Positions 21,177 to 33,312 of a stretch of 64,000 nt of DNA are shown piece after piece. The number at the start of each line of letters is the position of its first letter. Position 1 is the first letter of the stretch. Source of the DNA: Monosporascus cannonballus (lineage: Eukaryota > Ascomycota > Sordariomycetes > Xylariales); assembly GCA_004154925.1 (NCBI GenBank), contig QJNS01000268.1:1-64000 (forward strand). Direction: 5' to 3'. The notes beneath the pieces were generated by a model. That model did no database searches and was not told the DNA's origin. It saw nothing but the letters and a program-made list of their open reading frames with translations. A program made the translations under genes and the position numbers.

Positions 21177-22161
21177 TAAAGTGATCATCCGCACTGATCA
21201 AGACCAATTCTCCCCCCTACCCTAATTCAATAACTAGATCGTAAAGTATATTGCTTGTTCTATTTTTTATCATCTTTTAAACTGTTGGTTGTCGATTTTG
21301 ATTATTTTTACGATGTACTTATTTAAAGTAACTGCTTATTCGATCCGAATAATTTTATATTTTATATTATCTCTTAGTCGTTTTTAAAATATATTAATAA
21401 AAACGTTAACTTTATTATTTTCCTATCCGGTTTTAATTGCAAAACCTTTAAAAGAAATTACGTATTTAAAAGTTAATCCTTTTTATCGTAAGTAAAAGAT
21501 TTATTACATCGCCGGTCGTTTTTTATCTAAATTACCGAGAATATTTCGTCACTTATTTTTAAAATTAGTATATAAGAAAACAATTTCGTTAATTAATCTT
21601 TTTTTATCCGATTTTTCATTTTTCGTGTAATCTTCTATAACGAGTTCGAATTAATTAATCGTATTTTTTGTTAAATATACTTTTACGGCCAAAATCTGGT
21701 TTGCTAGCTTAATAAGAGGAAAAAATCGAAGATAAACGTATACCTAAGTTGAAAAGATTTAAAAATTACCTTTTCTATTATACAGCTCCGATATCTTAGG
21801 TTTTATTTTAGTAAAAGAGGTTTATATAAGTAAAACAGCTTCAACCTAGTTAATCAGTTATTAAATCTTTGATTCGAATTTTATAATTCGGGCCTAAAAT
21901 TATTAAGTAAAAGTTTTTTAAGGCTTAGTCGATATTTTTAATAATATTAAATATTACTTAAAGTTTAACGATATTATTAAACAAAAGTTTGTAACGTATA
22001 ACGCTTAAGCGATTTAACTAATTATTAAACTTTAATAGTACGGATTTATATTAACAGGAGTATTGTAAGATTTTAAATAATAAATACATTAATTAATTAT
22101 GTTTCGTAATACCAAAAACGTTTTAAATAACGAATTATTATTATAAGTTATTATTATTTAA

Positions 22162-22278
22162 TGTGATGATATGCACAGCTAGTCCTTATAAGGTGGATTA
22201 GAGTGTCTAAACCCCAATTGGGTTTTGGAATTGCTGATCTTTTGATATTGTGGTTAGCGTCGCACCCTCGCTATCTTA
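22162..22278 (+). mobile_element. 117-bp SINE-like insert in the E0 LTR
   Basis: Flanked by 7-bp direct repeats TATTTAA (22155-22161, 22279-22285) and absent from the corresponding place in other LTR copies. It contains GAATTGCTGATCTTTTGAT, then GTGGTTAGCG. A related core occurs in a 127-bp insert at 57334-57460. GC content is higher than the surrounding LTR. The tRNA-like look of GTGGTTAGCG is suggestive only. Confidence 0.5.
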
Positions 22279-22513
22279 TATTTAAATTATGAAAATAACG
22301 AACGTATATATCCTATTTCTAACTTAAAGAGCTTAAAGAGCTTAACTTCTTAAGTCTTTTAAGCCTTTTAATCTTTTCGTATAGCTTAATAGGCTTAAGG
22401 TGTCAAGGCCTTTAAGAGCTTTAAGTCTGTTACGTAATTTATCTTGTGTCGCGTTTAGTCATTTTCTTGCTCCGACCGTCTCTAGACCCGCCAAGCCTGT
22501 TAGGTTATAACAT

Positions 22514-23466
22514 TTACTCGATAAGGATACTTTTTTCCACTTTATACCGCATGGCGTTGGGAACCGCAAATAACGACATTACTTTCTGATCTGGTAGCTA
22601 TCAATAAAACCTCTAATACGACCTCGGTATTATAATCATTATCTGCTTAAATACTTTGTAAAACGCCATTAATCTCTCCTTCTTTAATATCTCGTACCAA
22701 ATTCGTATACGTTTAAAGCTTTCTAACTATTCGTAACACATCTCCTTTATATTAACTATATTCAATAGGTTTTTCTATCGACTAGTATATTAAATAAAGT
22801 CTAAGCTCAGCTAACAGGCCTTTAAAAACGCAAAGATTATAGCTATAACTGGCGTATTCTAAGCTGAAATCGTCGCCTTTTCGAATCGTTATCGCTAGTT
22901 TAAAAGCGCTGAACATTTTGTTGCAAACGAAAGAAACAATACCGAGGATATCCGTATTAACTTATTAGCTCTCGTCGTAAAATCGATCTCCGACAGCAGG
23001 TATATATGAATAGTTATTTTTGCCTACTTCGTTTATATTTTCTGGCTTAAAGCCTGAATCCGATTATATGTATTTTTTAAGTCGCTTTGTTTTAAATAAC
23101 CTTAAAAAACTCTACATCGAACATTTTATTATTTATAAGCTTTTTCGGTATTACTATATCAATGGCTTTAAATATCGATATTGTTCAAATTGTACGAATA
23201 ATTGGTACCCGCTAAATTCATTTAATCAGTATTGTATTATACGAAATCGACAATATCGTTAACGAGTTTGCCGTTAATAACGTACTCGATATATTCATAG
23301 TATATAAACTTTCGTATAGTATCAGTTCCTACTTGATATATACGATAACTAACAACCTTTCTATATAATGGCTTAATAGCAGGCTCAGAACTGCAAATGG
23401 CATTGTAAAGCTGAGTGGAGGAATCGAAACTACGATAATAACGCTTATTACTGAAGTGGGGCGGAG
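22514..23466 (+). pseudogene. Degraded internal region of the second retroelement family
   Basis: Sits directly upstream of the PPT (about 23449-23466) and LTR copy B, so it should be the 3' internal part of that element. Frames are interrupted by many stops; the longest open stretch is 23020-23262 on the plus strand. I could not assign a protein domain with confidence. Confidence 0.4.
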
Positions 23467-23653
23467 TGTTACGCCCATGATCAACATCGGCTGACCAGAA
23501 AGTCCGGCTCTCATATGTATATTAAGGAGTTCTTTTTCGCCATGGGTTCAACCCCAAGGACACCATCATCACCACTCATCATGTTTCAACGCTTCAGTTA
23601 TCAAGGTTCAACACCATGAATACAATTGGATTGAGTTCTTTATCTCGGCAATC
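23467..23653 (+). mobile_element. PPT-LTR module of second family (copy B, truncated)
   Basis: Begins TGTTACGCCCATGATCAAC after the purine tract GAAGTGGGGCGGAG and parallels copy A until CGGCAATC, where it stops at another LTR (23654). Copy A continues for another 18 bases to GTGACA, so copy B lost its end. Confidence 0.65.
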
Positions 23654-23975
23654 TGTTACGACACAGAAGAACAAGAGTCTAGCCATTACACCACTAAAAG
23701 TGGAACGTTGTCAGCTCGAGCACTGACCGTCTTGTTCTGCTCTTTATACCTATTCGGTGCTATTTAGGTGTGACGGCTAGGCGGTTTAACCAACTATTAA
23801 ACCTTAAGTCGACGGGTTTATGTTGGCAGGAGTATCGTGGGAATCTGAGCAATGGATACAGTAACGTGTCACGTCTCGTAATGCCAAGGGTGCCTTGGGT
23901 AACGATGTTGTATTGCAAGCTGAAGCTATCTAGATTATGGAATTAATAAGCGTATATATCCTTCTCCTTTAGCTG

Positions 23976-24071
23976 GATCACCACCAGTAGGTTGGTGATC
24001 CGGCTCACTGGCTTACCACCAGTAAGTTGGTGATCCGGCTCACTGGCTTACCACCAGTGAGTTGGTGATCC
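23976..24071. repeat. 35-bp tandem repeats in the E1 left LTR
   Basis: Three units of TTGGTGATCCGGCTCACTGG followed by CTTACCACCAGTRAG. Each unit contains the inverted pair CCACCAGT/ACTGG and so can form hairpins. The matching array lies at 37413-37509 in the other LTR. E2's LTR lacks it. The position in the LTR suggests enhancer-like or unequal-exchange repeats. Confidence 0.85.
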
Positions 24072-24240
24072 ATTACGTAACCTGATCCACATAGTTTTCT
24101 TGGCTTTTTCCGTTACGACCGTTCTTGGAAGCCGTAGCTTATTAGGTCGTAACACGATCTCCTTTCTCCCAAAATCTTGTCCTCAAGATTTCTTTTCTCC
24201 TGGTAAATTTTTTCTATATATTTTTAACATATTTTCCGGT

Positions 24241-24543
24241 ATGTCCAAAAGTCGTTTTTGCAAATCCGAACAGCAATTTGCCTTAGCTAATTTAATTGAA
24301 TTTAAAGGTTTTAACGCAATACTTTATTTTTTCTGTTTTGTTCGGCAGCTTAATTACCCAATAATAAATGGGGTTTTTCGTTATAAGGAATGTATCCGTC
24401 GAGGTCGTTCGTATAACGGAACAAAAATCCTTATTTTTATAATTAATCGTTATATTGCAAAATCGAAAAAATTAAAAAAAAAATTAACGGCTGAAAAATT
24501 TTTGTCCGAAATTTTTACGTATCTTTTTCGTATATGTCGTTAG
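24241..24543 (+). pseudogene. Antisense Cys-rich ORF of E1
   Basis: Starts ATG TCC AAA AGT and runs on the strand opposite pol, just inside the 3' LTR. It retains RYKECIRRGRSYNGT; with Tyr read as RIP-altered Cys this is an RCxEC-x5-C motif, preceded by another CxxC-like stretch (FCFVRQLNYP). A lysine-rich helix follows (SKKLKKKLTAEKFL). Equivalent ORFs lie in E2 (27095-27420) and E3 (46465-46187). Probably a zinc-knuckle-like protein; function unknown. Confidence 0.6.
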
Positions 24544-24769
24544 CGTTAGTATTATTAATCTTAAGGTACGAAACTTATTAATCGTACCCTTTAATCCTTA
24601 AATAATTTTAACAATTTTGCGTAATTAAAATCGGAATCCGTAATCGAGATTCAGGCTTTAGGAAAAATAAATGTTATTAATTGGAATACGATGGACCAAG
24701 GGCTTCCCTCCGTAAATCTCGTAAATTAGGATGCCATTATTTCGGGTAATTCCGCCGTTACTAATAAAA

Positions 24770-26640
24770 ATTCTTTAATAGGCGTTAAGCGCCAATAAGA
24801 TTCTTGGCGGGTTCCTAGGTATTTTCGGAATCTGGGTATTTTTTTTATTTAATCCGGTACTGGGTAAATCCGTTTTGTTTTCGTATGTTAAATATTTTTT
24901 CTATTTCGTATATTTATTTGTCTTTTATTTACATATCGTCTTATGCCGTATATACCTTAATTATATCTATTATTAACTCGAATAAGGAAACGTAAAAAAT
25001 TAAATAAAATTTAATTTTTAATAAAAGTTCTAATTAATAATTATTTTTTAAGATTTTCTTGGCGATTTTGTATAGACCGATATGTTTGATATTGAATTTT
25101 TTGCTAAGTTATTTTATTTTAATATTTTTTGTAACGAAAAAAACCATTTTCCTTTTTTCGAAAATTAATTTTTTTAACTTTTTTTGGTTATAATATTTGC
25201 TTATTTGATTTCGTACAAATTTCAATTTTATTTTTATTTCTTAATATAATTATCGTAATTATTTTAACGTAAAAATTATTTTAACATTAATTGGACCGTT
25301 ATTACGTACTTTTTTATAAATTTTTAAAATAAAACCAAAATTTATGTTCGCAAATATTATTTTAATATTTTCGTAATAACTGGTATTGTAAACTAGTTAT
25401 ATAATTGGCAATTTTTTAACTTAATTACTTTATTCGTAATTAATATAATATTGTAAGTAAGTTTTTAAAATTTAATTTATTCGTTTTATTTATTTATTTA
25501 TTTAAGGTTTAAACATATTAAATAATTTATAATTTAGGCCAATTTATGCTCTAAGGCCTTATTAAAATTTAAATGCAAATATTAATCTTTTATTTAATAT
25601 AATTTCTATTAATAATCCGTATATGCTAAAAATGGATTTAAACAAAATGTATGCTAATTGTTCGGCGTTTATATCCTTTTAATATGGTAAAAAATAGGAA
25701 AATTTGGTAAATTGGTTAATTATTATAAAAATGCTATTATAATATATTTCCGTAATTAAATTTTTTAATATAAAAAACTTAATAATAAAATCGAATATAA
25801 CTAAATATCATAATTGATTTGTAATTAGTAATAACTGTAATTCTCCGTATGATTTATATCGTCGAACCTTTGCTTTAGCGCAAATATCGCATTGCTATAT
25901 AATTTTCTATATTATTAATTTTATTCTAAAAAAGGAATATATACGTTAAAATCGTTTTAAGGTTTTATAAATCCCTAAATATCCATATAATTAATATTCG
26001 TATATTTTTCGTACTAAATTTTTTTGATAGTTTTCTGGAATTTATATCTTATTTGTTTTTTGGTTTTCTGGGAAATTATCGTTATCTTATTAAATTTTTT
26101 AATATATATCGTAAGGTATTGCTCGAATTATCGCAATTTGTCGTAAACGTAAATATCCTTCTGTAATAATATTAAAAAGTATATGGTTAATTTTAACCAA
26201 TTTTTCTTCAAAGTTTAGTCGCTTACTTAAAATATTTGCTTTGCCGTTTTTTAATTTTTTTTTACAAATAATAACGAAATCGAAATTCGCCAATTTTTTT
26301 TGCATATCTTAATTATCGTCCTGTAAACTTCCTAATCGTAATAAATCGGGTAAGATTTTGATAATTTATATAAACCTTAACCTGGTATAAATTTCCCTTT
26401 AAGAAATACTTAAATTTCCAAAATGCCATAATAATAACCATAAATTCCTTATCTGGAATACCGTAATTAAACTCGGTTCTTTTTAATTTATACGAAAAAA
26501 ATATAATAAGGTGCAATTTGCCTTAATTATTTCGTTATCTGATCATTACGTCCAACGTATAATCCAAAATATCGGTTTTTAGCTTAACGGGGCGGTTTAA
26601 ATCGTATATAATTAATACTAATTCGTTAATAATCGCATCC
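24770..26640 (-). pseudogene. E1 pol 3' part: RNase H, integrase, chromodomain remnants
   Basis: Read on minus from 26640. RNase H remnants include FFSYKLKRTEFNYGIPDKEF and the segment KFKYFLKGNLYQVKVYINY (26516-26313), then a linker (26305-26099). Integrase remnants follow to about 25.0 kb. A chromodomain-like end near 24.9-24.77 kb reads YRIK...YPDSENT. Stops and frameshifts occur throughout, so no product is expected. The rest of pol lies beyond E2, at 33313 onward. Confidence 0.75.
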
Positions 26641-27094
26641 TTAATATGACGGCTAGGCGGTTTAACCAACTATTAAACCTTAAGTCGACGGGTTTATATT
26701 AACAGGAGTATCGTAGGAATCTGAGCAATGGATACAGTAATCGTGTCACGTTTCTTAATACCGAAAATGCCTTATTACAAACGATTAATATTAATAAGTG
26801 TTACAAGCTAAAGCTATGTAAATTATGGAAGTAATAAACGTATATATCTTCATAAATTAATTAAATCTTTATTGAATCTTAAAGTTATCAAAGATCTAAT
26901 ACCATTAAATTCGGTTGGTTCTGTATGGATTTATTTAGATTTTAATACCAAAAAAGATCCAAATTACGTAATTCTTTTTTATAAGTCCGACCGTTTTCGT
27001 GGCCGATCTTAGGTTAAATCGTAATACGATTTCCCCTTTCCTAGGATCTTTGCCTTCAAAGATTTTCCTTCCTGATAAATCATCTTTTTTTACC

Positions 27095-27420
27095 ATGGCA
27101 AATCATGTTGCTAACCGCAAGCCTCGCAGTTATCCCAATCAAAGGGAAAACCTAAATTCCCTAGCTGCTCATATTATTAAATTTGGTTTTAAAGTTATGC
27201 CGTATACGCCTTATTTCGAAAATAATACAAAATGTCAAATAATTAAAAAAAATTCGTCGTTATAACGAATATATTAAGAACCATCGTCGCTGCAATAATT
27301 CTAACGTCTTAATCGATTCCCTGCGTCGTATTAAGGGGGAAAAAAATCGGTTAAATCGCGAAAAAGCTATTATTAAAAAACGCTTTTACCCCTTCAGCAA
27401 AAATTAAAAAAGGATTTAGT
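27095..27420 (+). pseudogene. Antisense Cys-rich ORF of E2
   Basis: Starts ATG GCA AAT CAT and is open to about 27263; after a one-base shift it continues RYNEYIKNHRRCNNSNVLI and SLRRIKGEKNRLNREKA. The pattern PYTPYF...KCQI...RYNEYIKNHRRC corresponds to a paired CxxC...C arrangement with Tyr replacing Cys (TGT/TGC to TAT/TAC, as expected from G-to-A RIP). It lies adjacent to the 3' LTR and antisense to pol, as in E1 and E3. Confidence 0.6.
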
Positions 27421-27659
27421 ACGCAAATAGCGCGACATCGACGAGACCATTAATCGCCTTTTTTGTTTTCGTCGTTAAAAGAAGTTTTTTCACGCCAAAG
27501 GAGTTAAAATTGTTAATCGCGGACTTTAATTAATGGATAAGCTGGATAAATAAGAGCATACGAAGGCCGAGGCTCCGCTTCCCGTACTATCCTTTACTTC
27601 CCTTAACTGGTCTATTCCTGATAACCTTGACTAGGGGGCTCTCCTTGGTAATTCCGTCG

Positions 27660-30600
27660 CCGCTGGTGAAAGTTTTTTAATAGGCGTTAAGCGCCAATAA
27701 GATTCTTAGCGGGTTCCCAAGTGTTTTCGGAATCTGGGTATTTTTTCCATTGAATTAGGTACTGGGTAAATCCGTTTTGTTTTCGCATATCAAATATTTT
27801 TTCCACTTCGTATACTTATTCGTTTTTTATTTTTATGTCGTCTTATACCGTATATACTTTAATTATATTTGTTGTTAATTCGAATAAAAAAAATATAAAA
27901 AATTAGATAAAGTTTAACTTTTAGTAAAAGTTCCAATTAATAATTATTTTCTGAGATTTTCTTGGCGATTTTATATAAACCGATATATTTGAAATCGAAT
28001 TTTTTGCTAAGTCGTTTCGTCTAAATGTTTTTTATAACGAAAAAAACCATTTCCCCCTTTTCGAAGGTTAATCCCTTTAACTTTTTCTGGTTATAATATT
28101 TGCTTATTTGATTTCGTACGAATTCCAATTTTATTTTTATTTCTTAATGCAGCTATTATAACCATTTTAACGTAAGAATTATTTTAATATTGATTAGGCC
28201 GTCGTCACGCGTTTTTCTGTAAACTTCTAAAGTAAAACCAAAATTTACATTCGCAAGTATTATTTTAATACTTTCATAATAACTGGTATTGTAAGCTAAT
28301 TATGCGATCGGTAATTTCTTAACCCAGTTATTTTGTTTATAATTAATGTAATATCGTAAATAAGTTTTTAAAATTTGATTTGTTCGTTTTATCTATTTAT
28401 CTATCTATGGTTTAAATACGCTGGATAACTTATAATTTAAGCCGATTTATGTTATAAGGCCTTGCCAAAATTTTGATACGAATATCGATCCTTTATCTAA
28501 TATGATTTCCATTAATAATCCGTATGTGCTGAAAATATGTTTAAAAAACAGATATGCGAATTATTCTGCGTTTATATCCTTATAATATAATAGAAAATAA
28601 GAAAATTTCGTAAATCGGTTGATAATTACAAAAATATTATTATAATATATTCCCGTAATTAAATCTTTTGATATAAAAAGTTTAATAATAAAATCGAATA
28701 TAACTAAATACTATGGTCGCTTTACGATTAATAATAGCTGTAATTTTCCGTATGGCTTATGTTATCAAGTCTTTATTTTAACGTAAATATTATATTGCCG
28801 TATAATTTTTTGTACCGTTAATTTTATTTTAGGAAAGGAATATATGCGTTAAAGTCGTTTTAAGGTTTTATAAATCCTTAAATATCCATATAACTAATGT
28901 TCGTATATTTCTCGTACTAGACTTTTTTGATATTCTTTTAAAACTTGCATTTTGTCCGTTTTTTGGTTTTCTGGGAAACCGTCGTTATATTATTGAATTT
29001 TTTAATACATATCGCAAGGTACTGCCCGAATTGTCGCAATTTATTATGGGCGTAAATATCCTTTTATAATAATATCAAAGATTATGTGACTAATTTTGAC
29101 CAATTTTTCTTTAAGGTTTGGTCGTTTGCTTAAAATATTTACTCTGCCGTTTTCTAATCCTTTCTTGTAAATAATAACAAAATCGAAGTTCGCCAATTTT
29201 TCCGCATAACGAAGTTATCGTCCTGTAAGCTCCCTGGTCGTAGTAAATTAAGTAAGATTTTGATAATCCGTATAAACCTTAACCTGGTACAAGCTTCCTT
29301 TTAGGAAATACCTAAACTTTCGAAATACCATAATAATAGCTATAAATTCCTTATCTGAAATGCCGTAATTAAATTTGGTTTCTTTTAATTTATACGAAAA
29401 AAATGTAATAAGGTATAATTTACCTTAATTATTTTATTATCCGATTATTACGTCTAATGCATAATCCGAAATATCGGTTTTTAACTTAACGGATCGTTTT
29501 AAATCGTATATAATCAGTATTAATTTGTTGGTAATCGCATCCTTAATATCCTGAAATACTTTTTCCATATCTGGCGTCCATTTAAATTCTTTTTTTTCGT
29601 AAAATTTATTAGGGGTATAATTATTTTGCTAAAATTTCGAATAAACTTTTTATAATAATTGGCGAATCCAAGGAATACTTATACTTCCTTGATTATTATT
29701 AGTATCTGCCATTTTGTAACTGTAGCGATTTTTTTGGGGTCCATTTTGATATATCCTAAAGTAATAATATATCCTAGATATTCCATTTTTTATGTATAGA
29801 ATTAACTTTTTTTTGCATTAATAAATAATTTTACGTCCTGTAAAACTTGAAAAACTTTATGAACGTATTTTACATATGCCTTTTCTGTTTCCGAAAAAAA
29901 TAAAAATATTATCGAGATAGCAAACGACAAAAATATCGAGGTATTCTTGTAATACGTAATTAATTATTCGTTAGAAAGTTATTAATATATTCGTAAATCC
30001 TATTAATGTAACCAAATATTTAAATAGTCCGTATTTCGTTTTAAAGGCTATTTTTTATTCGTATCTTTTTTTAATCTTAATAAGGTTATATTTATTTTTA
30101 AGATCAAATACTATAAACTATTTAATTCCGTAAAATCGGTCTTTTATTTCCGTAATTAAAGGTAATAATTTTTAATCTTTAATAATAACGTCGTTCAATT
30201 ATTAATAATTAATTATAAGTCGTAATTTCTTATTCTTCTTAGATACGAAAAATATCGGATATCCTGCTGGTAATTTCGAAGGTCGAATTCATCCTTTTTG
30301 TAGCCGATTTTCCAGGTATTCTCTGAAAATACGTAATTCGTTTTTATTAAGATTATAAATGGGGTAAAACTTTATCGAAGATCCTTTTTTAAGAATTATT
30401 TTATAATCCTATTTGCTATATTCTGGTAATTTCGTATCGAGCTTTTTTTTGAAAAGCTATTTATATCTATAGTACTATGGTAGCATATTGGTTAAATTTT
30501 TTAACTCCTTAGGCTATTGTTCTTTTAAATCGTTATTTAGTTATTTTAATTTCGTTTTAATGGTAGCAACGATACGTCATATTTTTTTTTTGATGCCCGT

Positions 30601-32700
30601 TCTTTTTCTTACATCTTATTCCTTTTATTTGTTAACAGGGAATAAAATAAACTTTACCTGGCCAGTTCCTCTATTAATCAAAATTCCGTACTAACGTATC
30701 TATGGTAATCCTAAGATCATATCGTAATTCCCGAATAGAACAATATCGAAATCAATTATTTAATATCGTTTTTTGACAAAAATCTCAAGGTAATTAATTT
30801 CGCGTATAACTTTTCCGTTATCGTAGGCGAATTCCTGACCTTCGGCATTCGTCGCTATATAAGGTTTCAACTTATATCTCCATAATAATCTAAACTTATT
30901 AACTATATCTGGTACAATATAATTTCCGCCTAAAGCTCCGCAATCCACCATTACGATATACCAATACGTTTCGATTCGTATTTCCAAGGTAATAAGGTCG
31001 TTAACGTCTTTTATCGTCGCGTTTAAAGCCCTTCTTAGGAGTTCTTTTTAACTCCTTTGGGTCTTATTATCCTACGGCTCTTTTACAGGTAATCTTTTTT
31101 TTAACTTTTATTCGAGTTTATTAAGCCTTATCTATATCTCTATATACAACGCGTCAAACTGCTATATTTGTCGTTATTATCGGCGTATTATTCCTTCGAA
31201 CCATATTAATTCCTTTTAATTCTATTGTAATTCCTTTTCCTATCGAATAAACTGTTCTCTTATATTTGCAATTACATCCCATTATACGTCGTTTTGGCTG
31301 TCGTTCCAAAAATCTCCTATAAACTGACGTATCTTTTCCTTAATAACCTTTCTTTCGTAAGGATCTATAATAAATACCAATTAAAAATAAAAATCCGTAA
31401 TAATTTTCTAATAATGCTTTTCTACCGTACGCTAAATTAACTCCTTTTCCGTTTAATAATTACACTATCCATAATAACAAAAGGGGTTTTCCTACGGGCA
31501 TTATTTTTCTTCGGGCCAACTTTCTATTTCGGCCAGTTACTGGACATTTTCTGGGGCTATGGTTCGAAACTATTAATACTATTATTCGTCGTTCTTATTA
31601 TGCCCGGTACGGTTTAAAAAATCGAATCTTTCATAATATATACGGGTAATTCGTACGTAAATATATTATTTCCATTCTTCGTAATCGGGATATTCTCGTC
31701 GTCGACAATATATAGCATACATTTTGCCGTATCGATCGGGGATTCCGGGATAAATTTCCTTTATCCAATCCTGGTATTCGCATAACCATCCTTATAACGT
31801 TTCTTGCCATGCTCGTAATACCTATTAAGTTAGCTTTTTGATTTCTTATATCTCTCGTCAAATCTCTTATCGTAATAATCCCTATTGGACTTTTTGCTAT
31901 AAGCCTGATTCGTACTTAGCTTGGATCATATTAATAACTTTGCTATCGTTTTCTTAGTTATTCCTAGATTATCCCTCCGGTATAAGGGTCCAATTATCTT
32001 ATTATGGCTTTTTGGGTTTCTTGCACTTATAAACCTTATATCCCGTTTTGCCACAATTAAAGTACTTAATCTAGCTCCAATTTTATCTATGGGTAACGCC
32101 GAATTCCATAAATCCTGGCGCCGTTCCATAAAAAATAAAAAGTACGTTTCGTTTTTTTCCCTGGTTAAACTTATATCCCGAACGTAAGGCGTATTATCCT
32201 TTTTTTTCCTATCATTTCTTAAACTATCGGTTATCAATCTTAATCGCCTTTGCGATATACCGGTCCAAGGCAACTGGTCGCTTAATCCAAATAATTTCAT
32301 TTTTCACATCATCTTTTAGCCCTTTATAAAACATGTCAATAAGGGCATCGGCCTTATCGTCTCCCCATCCGGCCTTAACCGCAAAATTTTTGAAGGTCAC
32401 GGCGTATTTGAACGTAAATCCTTTTTATCGGAATTGCAGGAATTATTAAACCGCTAATCATTCTTTATCCGGATTACCGAAATTATCGCGCACTTTATTT
32501 TCGAAATTAGTATAAATTAAAAAGATCTCGTTAATAAAATCCTCCTTATCTACTTCTCTTATTTCCAGGAAGTTTCTCATAATGGGCTTAAACCAATTAG
32601 CCGTATCTCCTATCAAATATGCTCCCATTACTAAAACCATATCCGCTAAATCATTAAAATCTAAAAAGCAAAAGTAAACTCGTACCTAAGTTAAGAAAAT
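27660..32700 (-). pseudogene. E2 Gag-Pol remnants
   Basis: On minus: Gag 32.65-31.0 kb (for example YLIGDTANWFKPIMRNFLE, 32640-32458). Aspartic protease 30987-30760 with VDCGALGGNYIVPDIVNKF, where the active-site DSG reads DCG. RT about 30.4-29.6 kb, RNase H about 29.5-29.1 kb, integrase about 29.0-27.9 kb, chromodomain about 27.8-27.66 kb by alignment with E1 and E3. Each domain is broken by stops and shifts. It encoded the replication machinery of a chromovirus-type Ty3/Gypsy element. Confidence 0.75.
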
Positions 32701-33312
32701 CTAAAGGTTACCTTTTCCATCGTAAAATTCTGGCTTCTTTGGCTTTATACGGGCGAAAAAAGGTTAGGCAAATGGCGTAGCCCTAAATTATCGGACTTCT
32801 TTCTCCAGTTCCCGAATTCGAGCCTAAAGCTACTAAATAAGGGTTTCCTAAATGCTGGTCGACATTTTAACAATATTAAATATTGCTCAAAATTTAACGG
32901 TATTACTAAACAAAAACTTATAACGTATAATAACTAAACGGTTTAACCAATTATTAAACCTTAAATCGACGGGTTTATGTTAACAAAAATATCGTAAAAA
33001 TCTAAACAATAGATACAGTAATCGTATTACGTCTTTTAATACCGGAAATACCTTACTGCAAACGATTAATATTAATAAGTATTACAAGCTAAAGCTATCT
33101 AAACTATGGAAATAATAAACGTATATATCTTCATAAATTAATTAAATCTTCATTAGATCTTGAAGTTGTCAGAGATCCAATGCCATTAGATTCGGTTAAT
33201 TCTATATGGATTCATTTGGATCTTGATGCCAAAAAAGATCCAAATCACGTAATTCTTTTTTGTGGGTCCGACCGTTTTCGTGGCCGATCTTGGGTTGGGT
33301 CGTAACACTTAA

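Larger units (their letters stand above)
20667..22513 (-). mobile_element. E0: internally deleted Gypsy remnant (minus orientation)
   Basis: The left LTR begins TGTGACGGCTAGGCGG at 20667 and is cut off near 20946. The right LTR, 21997-22513, begins TATAACGCTTAAGCG (the same sequence after G-to-A changes) and ends TTATAACA. Flanks TTTAT (20662-20666) and TTTAC (22514-22518) are a 5-bp target duplication differing by one C-to-T. The interior contains only gag-like sequence similar to the Gag region of E2 (about 21480-21700) plus a foreign LTR module (20946-21176); pol is missing. The right LTR carries a 117-bp insert (22162-22278). Confidence 0.7.
26645..33307 (-). mobile_element. E2: Gypsy element nested in E1, RIP-degraded
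   Basis: A 6663-bp element with 382-bp LTRs 26645-27026 and 32926-33307; the 5' LTR is the right one because pol is on minus. CTTAA duplications at 26640-26644 and 33308-33312 are perfect, and E1 sequence continues seamlessly across them (compare the same pol site inside E2 near 29545). The LTRs differ almost only by G/A and C/T changes. The LTR is a variant of E1's, lacking the 35-bp repeats and carrying another central part. The layout is the same as E1, including the antisense ORF at its 3' end. Confidence 0.93.

Noticed and set aside
23976..24071. CRISPR-like array
   Set aside because: Three contiguous 35-bp units without spacers inside a retrotransposon LTR.
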